Shown here piece by piece: positions 1 to 10,985 of a DNA stretch of 64,000 nucleotides. Source of the DNA: Clusia tigrina (Eukaryota > Arthropoda > Insecta > Diptera > Clusiidae); contig OV050030.1 of the NCBI GenBank assembly GCA_920105625.2, forward strand, positions 427,396,240 through 427,460,239. Direction: 5' to 3'. The first letter of the stretch is position 1. Every line of letters begins with the position of its first letter. Below the pieces are notes generated by a model. The model worked only from the letters and a program-made list of their open reading frames with translations. It searched no databases and was not told the origin of the DNA. The position numbers and the translations under genes were made by a program.

Positions 1-304
1 TTCAGCTGTGAAAGTGGCCTTGGTACCTGGGTACAACAACAAACAGAACATGGTCCTTAGTTTCCGCCTATTTATTATTTTTATTTATTCACTAACTTAA
101 AATTAAAATTTGAAGCTAATGTTTAGCTATGGCGACTTAAGTCTTAAGCTTCTCCACCTCTTTACATCAACTATTCTATGTATCAAGACACAAAATAATA
201 TTTGAAGTCAAAATACTACGAGCAATTGTTGCCCCGGGGATATTTTTGAATCTAAACAGTATTATTATTATGTATATATTTACTATAATTAAAATTATAA
301 TAGT
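1..304. other. AT-rich non-coding sequence
   Basis: No open frame of note and no recognised element. It ends in an AT-rich stretch just before the SINE head. Confidence 0.5.
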
Positions 305-495
305 CGCTCTCTGTGGTCTAGTGGTAAGCATGCTAGACTCACACCCCGAGGGTCGGTCGCAGTTTCAAATCCTGCCCCGGGCTTGTATAAAATCTTGTTC
401 TCTTCGAGTCGAAGGCCTGTAGCTAGTACTCATTCCCCCAACACCTGGTACTCATAATTAATTATGGTGTAAGATATAATAATAATAATAGCAAT
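305..495 (+). mobile_element. tRNA-derived SINE, copy A
   Basis: The head resembles a tRNA gene, with a pol III A-box-like TGGTCTAGTGG at about 315-325 and a degraded B-box-like GTTTCAAATCC at about 362-372. A GCCCCGGGCTTG junction, a CTTCGAGTCGAAGG segment, TAGTACTCATTCCCC and AATTAATTATGGTGTAAG follow, and the copy ends in (ATA/TAA)n. The same modules occur in the same order at 33202-33380 and, inverted, at 19287-19480, and in part at 14312-14550 and 59853-59990, so this is a dispersed family and not a functional tRNA gene. A pol III-transcribed, LINE-mobilised SINE is the inference. Confidence 0.75.
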
Positions 496-3400
496 TATAA
501 TAAACTTATAAGCATTAGCTACCAGGTCTATCGGCCAAACAGTAAAAGCCTTCTTTACAGTAAATAAAGAGTTTCTATAATTAAGCTTATCTATGTAAAA
601 TTGTTTTAATAGCGCTTTATTACAATTATGCGAAGGTGGTCGCCCAGCAAGGTGCAAAGAATTGTCCGAATTTCTACAATTTTACTCAATTTTTCTTTAA
701 AAAAACCTATATTTGTCCTACTGTGCCTTCGCATTTGTACTTTTTTGAGTGTGTGAATTGTTTGTGTTGAGAGCGAAGCAGAGTGTGCCGAGAGAGGAGT
801 CAGTCAACCGAACCGAAGAGTGGCTTCAAAATAATGAATGAACGCATTGCGGGTTTACAACTACACAACAACAGCCCACGAGCACGACGCATGAGTTCGG
901 CTTAACGAGTCCAAACTGCAGTCAGTCGAGTTTTGGTTAACGAAGAATGAAGATTGCTTAACGGACGACGCATTATTTCCGAACGATCTGAAATAAATTT
1001 GAATTGTTGAACATTTTTATAAAATAATTTAAATAAATTATGCAGATTGTTGCTTTAATTAATTGATTAACTAAATAAAAATCAAAACTCAATTAAAAGA
1101 AAAATGAATAATAAAATAATATGGAAAGTTAAAACATTTTTTTATTATTAATTATGTGAATATTAAAATTAAATATTAACACAATTAAAAAAAGAATTAA
1201 ATTTTTGTAAATAAATAATTTTTAATTATTTAATTACAATTTTCTATTAAACAAAAAATAAATCTAAACCGAAGTAAAAACAATTTGTGTTTGTTTCATT
1301 ACAAATTTTAAAATTAACTCAGTGTTTTATGCTAGTAACAAAAATATGTTTACACTATTAAAAAATTATAATTAATTAATAATTAAATAAAATAAAAATA
1401 AAAATTGAAATAAAATTGTAAAAAATTTTACACAAGTCATAAAAATTCTTGTTGAAGCTCTTTAATAATTAATTACACATAGTTTGTGTCTCATACTTTT
1501 TAATATTTAAAAGAGATACAATTATAATTAATAAGAAAAACGAAGAAATTTTAATCGCCGAGAAAATTGCGCTGCAAAATTAATTCCGGATTCTTGGCTG
1601 TGAAACAGAGTTCGTGTCTCGAGTCTTCCGTGCAAGTGAACAATAATAAAAGTGCATGAAAAATGCAGGCACAGTGAATTAATTTGAGGCAGCCACGACA
1701 GGCACCCACCCAGCCACCAGCAGCTCCACGCACGCAGTTGATCGCGTAAGTTCTGCGCTGCCGGCTTGATACTGGCATGCTATTGGAACCATATGCGCCA
1801 ATAATTGTGAATATCAGCAAAACAGTCGATCGTGGCCAGAGGTAAACATTCAATTTGAGCTCTCCACGACGAAGGCACAATAGAAGTCGTTAAAAAGGAT
1901 CCCATACAAAGGCGCATCCGTTTCCGGTGTTTTGCGCTCCTGCCCAGCGCTGTGAGAGAGCAGTTTTATGAATGAATCAGCGTGCGGTCACACAAAGAGA
2001 AGCGGATAACGTCACTGCACAAAAGCGCTCATTCATCAGCAGAGTTTGGTTGATCTTTTTTCGGTTGTTGTGGAATTCTGTGAATTGAAGCAGTCGCAGC
2101 AAACATTTAAAAAGGCAAACAACGTGTAAACAACGCAATAACAACAACAGACGCGGCAGATAAGATTCTTATCGTGAGTGCACTGGGGCTGAGCATACCT
2201 GCACCTGTGTTTGTGTGTGTGTGTGTGTGTGTGTCTGGGACAAAGGCCCTCGCCGGTTGCTAGCCAGCCTGTTGCGTCGTCACACATGTTGTAACTGAGC
2301 TATTTGCAGTCTGCTTTATGGGTTTGTTCGCACGCAGATAAACCAATTGAAACATTTACAGCAGCAGTCATTAAAGTTTCCTTTGTACGCCGTGCGACGT
2401 ATTTGCGCATGGAATAATCGGGATTACAATTGAATCGGACGAAATGAATTGGAATCGAAGGTAAGAAACATTGGGTTTTCATAATCATTAAATATATCCT
2501 AAAAGACTGGCCATGTGTTGGTTCATATACCGAGGAGAGTGTTGTTTAATATACTGAGGAGAGTGTCATACTAATATACATGATAGGGAGGAAGGTTCTA
2601 TTAACCTTTAACCACTAATTTTTGCTCTGTTTTGGTTTAGGAAACCTATACAAAAACTCGTTTTAGTGCATGCTGCGTATAAATTTAGTGCTGACTGATT
2701 TGAGTTGTACCACGATTTGAGCTCTTCCTTTGAGAATGAGAATTCTAATGTAAGGAAGGGCTTGGTACTAAAATGTTGAGAAATTCTCTAAATAAACAGA
2801 TCATACACAAGAAGATGAGTCTAGTGCACTGTGAAGGGGACAAAGTATGAAGACATGCCTGAAAAACGGTATTAAGGAGTTTGCGAGGTTTCATTTAAAA
2901 TGTTCACTTCCAAATTTCACGAAGAAATCATCGTCGTAGAAGTAGGTGTGAGGAAATCTTCATCCAAACGGCACTCATTTTCCATACTATTTCGGCGAGG
3001 ATATTCCTGTACTCAGTGCTTATGTGTGGTTGCTTGGTTCGTAGATGAGGCTGACAAAGGACATCACTTAGGTCTTAGGCCCACTGGCTTACTATGCGGA
3101 GCTTTTTCCTCCGCACTTCTCGCACTCACCGAATCATTTAGTGGATCTAACAAATATATACATCGTGCTAATGTATCCTCCAGCTTCGAAAGGTGGCCGA
3201 AGAAGTACTTTCACTTGTAGTGGGAGCGCCTCTTTGCCAGCGCTGTGAAATTGTTTCAAAGATGGGCCGCACTTTCTTCCTCCTACTGATTTCCGGAGCA
3301 TTTACCGAAGTTGTTATGAGGCTAATAAACCCGCCACATTTTGTGGGGGTTCCGGTTGATCAGATGCACTATGTTTTTAGGAAATCGCCATATGGAAGTT

Positions 3401-6400
3401 TGGCATCAGTAGACAAAGGTTTGAACCGCTCAAACATCGTTCATAAATATATCTATCCTAAATGGATTCGAATACAAAGTTTGTCTTTTCAATTTGAGTG
3501 TTTTTTTGTGATGCTGTTTCGAAGCTTTTTGCATATTTGATTGAATTTTATTTTAAAAGCATGACACACATAAACACACTCCCAGCCCACCTCGACGCCT
3601 ACGTACGTCCCAGCTGCCTGCAGCAAAATTAACAGTTTTAATTATTGCTCCCCAAGCAGGTTTGCCTGCGTCTTTGCTCGTCTGTGGCTTTATTTAACAC
3701 TCGAAATTTATTGAATGCGGGTTTTGGTGGCTTTGTTCTCTTGCAAATTTTCCCTCATTGTTTATTGACTATTTTTTTTTTTGTATTTTTTAACATGTGA
3801 AATTTTGAGTAGCAAATCCCCGCCCCTCGCATTGCGCGGCATTAATCAAATTGAAAATGTCGAACAAAAGAGTGAACAAATTTAAATTTTTCATTTAGCA
3901 CGAAACTAAAATAAAAAGTTTATTCACCTACGCGCCCGTTTTGCTGACGTACTCGTGCGTTTCCATGCCAGACGCGGCGATGGGGGTTCATTTAATTTAC
4001 TTGCAATTAACGCGTTGTAGTCTACAATGGCCCAATGGCCTGCGTGCGTGTATGAAGTGTTATTGTTATTGTTTTTGTTGTTGTTGTGTGTGTTTTCGTT
4101 GGTGTTGCTGCCATTGTAACTGCTGCCTGGCTCTATCTAACAATAAAACTTTATTGCCTCATATGATGTCGGTGTAATGAGGATGATCATGATTATGTTG
4201 TCTATAAGGCTGGTGATGATGATGATGATGATGAAGTTGCGCCATGCGGTGTTAAAATATTTTTGTTGGTTTTTCTCATCTTCGTTGGGTTTTTTTGTGT
4301 GGCGCAGCGTGCACCCCACGCAGCCAGTTGCTTTAGTTTTTCTCAGCTTCTATATTTAATCTTTTTATGGCGTACGCTTTTTAACGCCTACGTGTCGTTG
4401 TGTGTTAATTTGGATATTAATAAATGCCTAATTTTTGTTTTTATAGCTGGCTTTGTTGTTGTTGTTGTTGTTGTTCCCAATATTTTTACCAAATAAGTGA
4501 AATTTAATTCAGTGAAAATGTCATATAGTTCGTGTCTTAAGTCTTTTGTTTTCACAACATTTTAAATTGTGCTTAAATTCATTCGATGCCGAAATGACCA
4601 ACACAGGATGCGAGGTCACAGATGGTGGACTACTTCTTCCACATATTCTAACATAATTTGTGGATGCTCGCTGCTGTTACATCGCTGTTAGTTTATGAAC
4701 TTATTTAATACAAGCAACTAGTGTCAATCACTGTTAAAGAGAACATGTTAAATACAAGAACATTTTGATTAAAGTCACTCGCTGTTATTTTACAGATTTC
4801 GCAACTGTTATAGATACGAAGCAAGCCAAAATGACACTATTACAGAAACTGGAATTACAGTAACTAGGATGGAAAATTAACAGTCATTGATAACGGCATT
4901 TAACACAACAACAATTAGTTATATGGGAAAGTGATTACGCGCCAGCTTCACTGTAAACACGCTGTTATTTTTTTCCGCTGTGAGTCACAAGGTCTTTCAT
5001 ATTAAGGCTCTTCATGACTAATTTCGTTTCTAGAGTATTAATTTGAATATGTCTGGTGAGCCACTACGCTTTCTTGCTCTACGTACACGGCCCCTTATAA
5101 GCTTCTACATTAGCCCAGCACTGTAGTAGCTAAATTACACAAATCGACGCAGTCAATACTGCAAATTCACTTTCAATTGCTGTATAGATTCCTCATAACA
5201 ATTGAATTCAAGCAAATTTAAGAGCAACTTGTAAGCCAAGCATTTTTATGGAGCCGCGGCGTTGTGTAGGCGTAATTCTGTTCCATTTTGAAGTCATCCC
5301 GCTTCAACAGAAATCGGACGTCCTCCACAACAGCGGCAACTGCAAAAATTAGCATAAAGAAGAAATTTACAAGTTGCACGTATACACGCCAACAGCGACA
5401 GCAAAAGCAGCGTTGAAATTCTTTCTGCCCAGTGCCTGGAAACGCAGCTACTGCTGGCGGGCTCTGCTGCCGTTTGCTACATGCTCCATGCTCGATGTAA
5501 ATAAACGAAAATGACAAGAGCAAGAAGCGAAGTCGCCAAGTTACTAATTTTGGTTAAGCAGCTGCGACCAGGCGGGCCACCGCTGTCTGCCCACTTGTTG
5601 TGGCAATTGTCTCTGTGCAGCCAAATGGCATCGAAATGAATGTGTGCACAGCAAGTTTAAACAAATTTGGAATTACAATATCAACTCAGCGGCAGTCACT
5701 TGCCTGCCCTCCCATGCCGGGCCCAGCGCGCGGCGGTGCCATTGCTTTATGTCGCCTAACTTTCGGCTGATGCTTGGAGCCATTTAAGCTCTGCTGCGTT
5801 GCATTGTGTCGCTGCTACGTGCGTGTGTGGGTTTGTCGCTTGTGAGTGATACATCGCCGGGGAGCGTATTAAGCTGCATGAGGCCTGCGACTGCAACTGC
5901 AACAGGGTCGGAGCGACGTTGAGGGTCCGTTTGGAGTGGCGTGACACTTGCGTTAATGTGTGTGACTGTGTGTGTGTGTGTGGCTTAGTAGGGACATGGC
6001 GTTTCACTTACTTACTACATCCACGGGAAGCTGGAAATAATTGATTATTTTTTATCTATTACTCGAATGCAAATGCATTATGAAAGGGGCGTGGTGGTGT
6101 CTGTAGAACATCTTTCTTTTGACTGCACAGTTCTGAAGTCGCTACCAACTGAGTTCTTTATTTATGCATTGATTGAAAACGCCTTCGTCGTGGAGTTTCT
6201 CGTCGTAGCCTGTTGCGTATAAAGGCCAAAATCTTTACAATTAATATTTACACCAACTTCTCGCATGTGTGAGTGCCAACTGTGAAATGACACGCCAGAT
6301 CTGTGGCGGCTGACAACCGCCCACCTCCAAACGCCACACCGACAAGCTTTCGAAAAGCAATTCAACAATTAACAACAATACCCGTAAATGTCACTTTGTG

Positions 6401-7317
6401 TGGGCTTTGAACTTGAGTTTTATATTTCGAAAAGAACAACAAAAACAACTCACAAACAAATACAAAATATATGGAAACGGCTGATCAAAATTAAACGAAA
6501 AGAAGAAAAAAGATCGCATTGAGTGACTTTTCGTACCATGGAAGCCACCACTCATTCCCGCACACACATGCTGTAAAAGCGATTGGAGTAGTCTGCGGGA
6601 CTTGGTCTGTGTTTGGGCAGTGCTGCAGAATGCTGCCCCCAGAGCGCAACAACGCGCTGCCGCTGCGCCGCGCCGTGCGCATTCGGCACAGCAAATATTT
6701 TAATTCATTCACAAATCCAAATCCCGGGCTTGGACGGAGTCGTGGCAGCCGACTCCGAAACGAGTTGGTTGCTACTTCAAATTATTTTGAGAACTGCGCG
6801 CACATGAGTGGCGGTGGGCGGAAAAGTTGATCGGAAGTGTGTGGGTGCAAATTACATATTTATTTAAGTTTAAAAGTGGCTCCGCTGCGACTGTGCCACT
6901 TTTTTACCCACTCTTGGGCCTGATAACCTGCCCGCAGTTCATTTTATAAACAGAAACAAATGTTGCCACAAAAAATTCAAATAAATAATGAAAAAATTAT
7001 GCTAAATTATTGAAAGTATTATTTATGATAATATTTGAACGAAAATAATATTTATTATTATTTATTGCGGTGCTCGAATGTATTTAATTATTTTTTTGAA
7101 GTTAAGAGAAAAAATAATTGGAAAAAAATTATATATAAAAGATCCAAAATTATTCAATGTATTATTTGCGATACTATTTACACCACAATCTTGTCCAAAT
7201 CTCCCTTGGTCTCCTCTAAGACGTTAGACTGGAGGGGTCTCTCCTAGATTGGAAACTGGGAATGTGCGTCCCGCCGCATTATTTTTCCCAGTGAAGACAA
7301 GAGAAATCTCGGATAAT
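496..7317. other. Intergenic or intronic DNA without a recognised gene
   Basis: I see no supported coding exon. About 1000-1530 is extremely AT-rich, with poly-A/T and TTAATTAA-like runs. Bases 1540-2480, 3580-4500, 5200-6000 and 6500-6900 are more mixed and carry GTT/CAA-type low complexity typical of fly intron or regulatory DNA. Short tandem copies of GAGGAGAGTGT lie near 2530-2565. Open frames here are short, occur on both strands and look like chance. A 5' UTR exon of an off-window gene cannot be excluded. Confidence 0.4.
2212..2234. repeat. (GT)n microsatellite
   Basis: An uninterrupted run of about 11-12 GT dinucleotides. Confidence 0.9.
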
Positions 7318-7876
7318 AACCCCACTACGTTGGCGACCACCGCAGACGAAAAACGGACAATGATTTATGGATATGCACCTGGAATGTCCGGACCCTCTAT
7401 AGGGAAGGTGCATCTATGCAACTGACGGAAGCCCTCGTGAAAATAAAGGCCGACATCCCCGCCATCCAGGAGATGAGATGGAGCGGGCAAGGTTGTTCAA
7501 ACGAGCAGACTGCGATATCTACTATAGCTGCCATGCAGAGAAGCGCGAACTTGGATGCGGATTCGTTGTGAGCCGAAGACTGCGCCACCTTGTTTCCCGG
7601 TTCACGCCGGTAAGCGAAAGGTTGGCTCCGATCCGCATCAAGGCGAAGTTCTTCAACAGTAGCCTGATTTGCGCGCACGCCCCGACGGAGAAGAAGGATG
7701 TTGCTGCCAAGGATACGTTCTACGCGAGTCTAGAGGACTTTGTATGATCGTTGCCCGGCCCAGGACGTAGGGATAGTCCCCCGGTGACTTTAACGCGAAG
7801 GTCGGAAGGGAAGGCGTCTTTGGCTCCACAATCGGTCAGTTCGGTCTCCGTGAGACCACTTCGAAAAACGTTGTGC
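7318..7876 (+). pseudogene. RTE-type non-LTR retrotransposon fragment, endonuclease domain
   Basis: Three-frame reading gives the N-terminal AP-endonuclease region of an RTE-clade element: CTWNVRTLYREGASMQLTEAL, then AIQEMRW with the metal-binding Glu, then after a frameshift IYYSCHAEKRELGCGF, SLICAHAPTEKKD and, after a stop and a second frameshift, GDFNAKVGREGVFG. At least two frameshifts and an in-frame stop (TGA at about 7745) make it dead. No reverse-transcriptase region follows. Homology stops near ACTTCGAAAAACG and the next bases are ionotropic-receptor pseudogene sequence. RTE copies usually lose their 5' end, so keeping only the 5' part points to later deletion or rearrangement. Confidence 0.75.
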
Positions 7877-8259
7877 GAAGTCTGCCAGCGCAACCAACAT
7901 CTTCAGCGATGCACCATACTTGAAACAATCTTCCAAGTCCTGGCGATGGTTCCACTCTTGCTAGGCTGTGTTTAAATACAGCATCAGTCGAGTGTCGCAT
8001 GTGTGGCAACTGGCCAGCCAGGCTATTCGGAACTGCTAACCATGCTGTCCCGCTACTCCAGGCACAGTATGGCTTTGGTTTCGTTGTTGTAAAGGGCTGT
8101 GAAATAAATATAATGCTGCGTCTTCGTCAACTGAACCGCTGCTGTCTCATTTCTAAATATCGCCACGTCAATGGAGGTGACACCTTCACAGCTTACCACA
8201 CATAAACGGAATGTCGTTGTAGATGCAACCGTGTCTTGGTTAACGATGATCTTAGCCAA
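7877..8259 (-). pseudogene. Ionotropic receptor pseudogene fragment, paralogue of the gene at 10986-12875
   Basis: The minus strand encodes CEGVTSIDVAIF, ALYNNETKAILCLE and, after stops and frame changes, QEWNHRQDLE and KYGASLKML. These align in order with CQGVTYIEADTY, SHYNNEIFVLLCLS, QEWNHRQELE and KYCASLKML of the intact receptor (about residues 60-165). At DNA level TCCTGGCGATGGTTCCACTC is nearly identical in the two. Only part of the N-terminal extracellular region remains, and at least two in-frame stops are present. The fragment joins the RTE piece at about 7876. It is the relic of a local receptor duplication. Confidence 0.85.
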
Positions 8260-8269
8260 AGTCTCACAT

Positions 8270-9262
8270 TCTGCAGTACTGAATTCTCAGTTACGAACAT
8301 TGTAATTCGAATCAATTTAATGCAATTAACTTCGGCCTTTGTGGGGAAAATTATTACGGACTGGCAAAGCCCACGACGGCCTCGCTTTAATTATTGTTTT
8401 GTATCGAAGTGCCTCAGAATCAACCCTCTAAGCATGCTTTTGAAAGGAAACCCCGTACCGCAATCAGAATCTTGTGAACTGATTTGTCATGTTGTCGTCA
8501 ATGCAAAGAAAACAGAACTCAGTTTGTATTTGTTCCACACCAGAAGCCCAGGTACTTCATTGTGGTGTTTGGGGGAATAGGTTTAGAAGAAGTGAGGAAT
8601 CAGTCTCACAATGAAAAAGCACCTTTTGCTGATTTATATAATGTGGACGCGTAGATAGCCAGACTGAACATATAAGGAAACGAGAGTGTGGATGCCATTG
8701 CAAAAAGCAGAATCTTACTACCAAACGAGCAAGTAACCTACTGATGCCTCTAAGAATGCTTAATAGCCGCATTGAAGATGACATGATGAGAAAGGAGAAA
8801 GAACGGTGGAGTACTGTCGCAAGTAAAATCGCTACATGCAAACAGTGCGGCAACCAAAACAAATCGATACTGGCACTTCCGAGGAAGGATTGCAGAACGG
8901 TAGTAGGAATACTGACAGGTCACCGTCTAACGGCGGCACACGCTAAAAGGATGGGGCTCACAATCAACAATGAATGCAGGAAATGTGGGGAGCAAGGCAC
9001 AAGGGAGACTTTGGAGTATCTACTATGCCTATGACCAATATAGAAAACGCGCCTGACATATCTGGGAGCCCACTGGTTTGAAGGACTGGAAGAGGTCGCA
9101 CAATTAGGGATAGTTTCGCTCTTAAGACTTGTTAAGAGCGTCTCTCTGTTTAACGATTTATACTACAGCTCTTAAATAGATATCCATCTGGCACCGCTAA
9201 GGACCTTATAGGTCTATGTGTGGCCTTCACGGCCAGGCAGTCTAACTTAACCTAACCTAATG
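8270..9262 (+). pseudogene. Non-LTR retrotransposon 3' part (RT/RNase H remnants and C-terminal zinc knuckle)
   Basis: From about 8400 a weak reverse-transcriptase piece is visible (NAKKTELSLYLFHTR, like the NxxKTELVLF motif). At about 8680 GNESVDAIAKS looks like the end of an RNase H domain. From 8744 the C-terminal domain is clear: VVGILTGHRLTAAHAKRMGL, then CRKCGEQGTRETLEYLLC (CCHC-like), then after a one-base slip RLTYLGAHWFEGLEEVAQLG running to a stop near 9173. The element ends in CTAACTTAACCTAACCTAA at about 9242-9260, a usual fly LINE tail. Stops and frameshifts make it inactive. It belongs to the jockey/I/R1-like assemblage; I cannot assign the clade. Confidence 0.75.
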
Positions 9263-9478
9263 TGGAAGCGTAGGGTATGAATTACAAAATCATACTGGTT
9301 GATTTGCAATTAAACAAACTTTGTACTAACGTAAAGGGGAACATTTATGAGCCTTGTTTCATATTCCCCCCGAGTTACCCGCTTGTCAAACAACAAAACA
9401 TCAAAAACGAGGGTTAGTTTGTGCTTTGCATAAAGTTGGGAGCACTGGAAATGAATGTTCTATCAATATTGATATCTT

Positions 9479-9506
9479 TATATATATATATATATTTGTA
9501 TATACC
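9479..9506. repeat. (AT)n microsatellite
   Basis: A run of TA/AT dinucleotides, slightly interrupted. Confidence 0.8.
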
Positions 9507-9834
9507 CAAACCATACAAACTCGTACTTCCCGGAACAGTTCCAAGGCACTATGAAAGCTACGAAAACGTGACTCTGCTTATTGCAAATATGTGTCTAGGA
9601 ACGCTGTTTTCCAAGCAGCATTTCAACAATTGTTAAAGTATAAAAGTACGAGTGTTATAGGGTGGGGAGTAAATTGGTAACCAATCCCCGAATGGCGGAG
9701 AACGATTCAAGTTATCCGTACAAAGTTACCCGCAAAGTCAACTTCTAGAACTGAACTTAACCTCTGAAGAGCTCGAGAGTCTTCACAGTTCCCAAATTAA
9801 ACAGCAACTCATTAGATGAAGGAAAGCTGTCAGT

Positions 9835-10142
9835 TGGTAATGATAATGGCGTAATGATAATGGAGTAATGATGAAGGGGTAATGATGAAGGGGTAATGAT
9901 AATGGGGTATTGATAATGAGGTAATGATGAAGGGGTTATGGTAATGGAGTAATGATGAAGGGGTAATGATAATGGAGTAATGATGAAGGGGTAAAGATAA
10001 TGGAGTAATGATGAAGGGGTAATGATAATGGAGTAATGATGAAGGGGTACTGATAATGGGGTAATGATGAAGGGGTTATGATAATGGAGTAATAATGAAG
10101 GGGTACTGATAATGGGGTAATGATGAAGGAGTAAGGATAATG
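9835..10142. repeat. 14-bp minisatellite, about 22 units
   Basis: Tandem 14-bp units alternate between two variants, GTAATGATAATGGA and GTAATGATGAAGGG, so part of the array has a 28-bp higher-order period. Point variants such as GTATTGATAATGAG and GTTATGGTAATGGA occur. It overlaps no recognised gene. Confidence 0.9.
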
Positions 10143-10635
10143 TGTCTATTATTCACCAAAATCACAAACAGTATCCTGCCGCTTTTGTTCTGAACACTTT
10201 TGATCTGAATTAAACCCAATTGAGCAAGGGATACATAAGACGTACCAAGTAGGAACTTCATCCATAAAAGATAAATCAGAATTGCGAGAAAGACCCGTTC
10301 ATTAATATGCCAGAGGTTCATAAAGTAAGTAGAGTTCAGCATCGGAATTAGGGTGGATATACGACTCTGGGACAGAATTGCAGAAAGCATGAGCAGGTTC
10401 AATACTCAATGTGTCAATATAAAAAAATTTAGAAGAGTAACGATAACTATTGACACCTCCAATGGTGGATGCTTTTCGGTCAGGGCGAAAAATACTTCAA
10501 TGATTTGATGTGTTATTCCTAAGATTTCTAGAAATGTATCGCATAGTTCAGTGATGATTCCGGCCCTTCCATATTCACACTTTTGAGTATTAAGAATCCA
10601 GTTCAGTATCAGGCGGTATACAACTTACCTTTCGT
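10143..10635. other. Unassigned sequence next to the minisatellite
   Basis: The minus strand has an open stretch of about 90 codons (10143-10402), and upstream of it a frame reading AGIITELCDTFLEILGITHQ near 10520-10580 that faintly recalls an LTR-element integrase core. Neither is strong enough for an assignment. Decayed retroelement is the best guess. Confidence 0.25.
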
Positions 10636-10720
10636 CTAGGATTAGGTTGGCTTAGGTTAATCTGGCTGGTCATAAACCACACATTGGTCCTTAGGGGTAA
10701 GCCCTCTACGTAGAGTAGAG
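10636..10720 (-). mobile_element. Possible non-LTR element 3' tail
   Basis: AGGTTGGCTTAGGTTAATC at the left edge is the reverse complement of a GATTAACCTAAGCC-type LINE terminus. Only the tail and part of the 3' UTR are recognisable. Confidence 0.3.
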
Positions 10721-10746
10721 AGCTCCCTCTAGCCCTCTACGTAGAG
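10704..10746. repeat. Duplicated 12-bp palindrome CTCTACGTAGAG
   Basis: The perfect palindrome occurs at 10704-10715 and 10735-10746, each inside a direct repeat GCCCTCTACGTAGAG. Confidence 0.85.
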
Positions 10747-10985
10747 TTGTAGTAGGCATGCTGAAGAATGTCTGAGATTAACTTCACTAACATTCAGCTT
10801 CCTCATACCGACTTCACTAGCTGCAGAAAGGAAACCACCCTGGGTTAATCTTAGTGAATAAACTTCAAAACAAAACACTGCTAAATTATTTAAACTTGTT
10901 TAATATATTGTGATGTGGTTTACGGGAAGTTTTCACCTCGATTCTCAACAAAACTGTTTTGGAAAACATTTCTTAACATGATTTC

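Noticed and set aside
305..372. Functional tRNA gene
   Set aside because: The tRNA-like head has no closing acceptor stem, the B box is degraded, and the same head is followed by the same non-tRNA body at four other places, so it is a SINE.
10076..10402. Chemoreceptor-like hydrophobic frame on the minus strand
   Set aside because: Its first part is not conserved with any receptor motif and its end is read from the minisatellite; retroelement debris is more likely.
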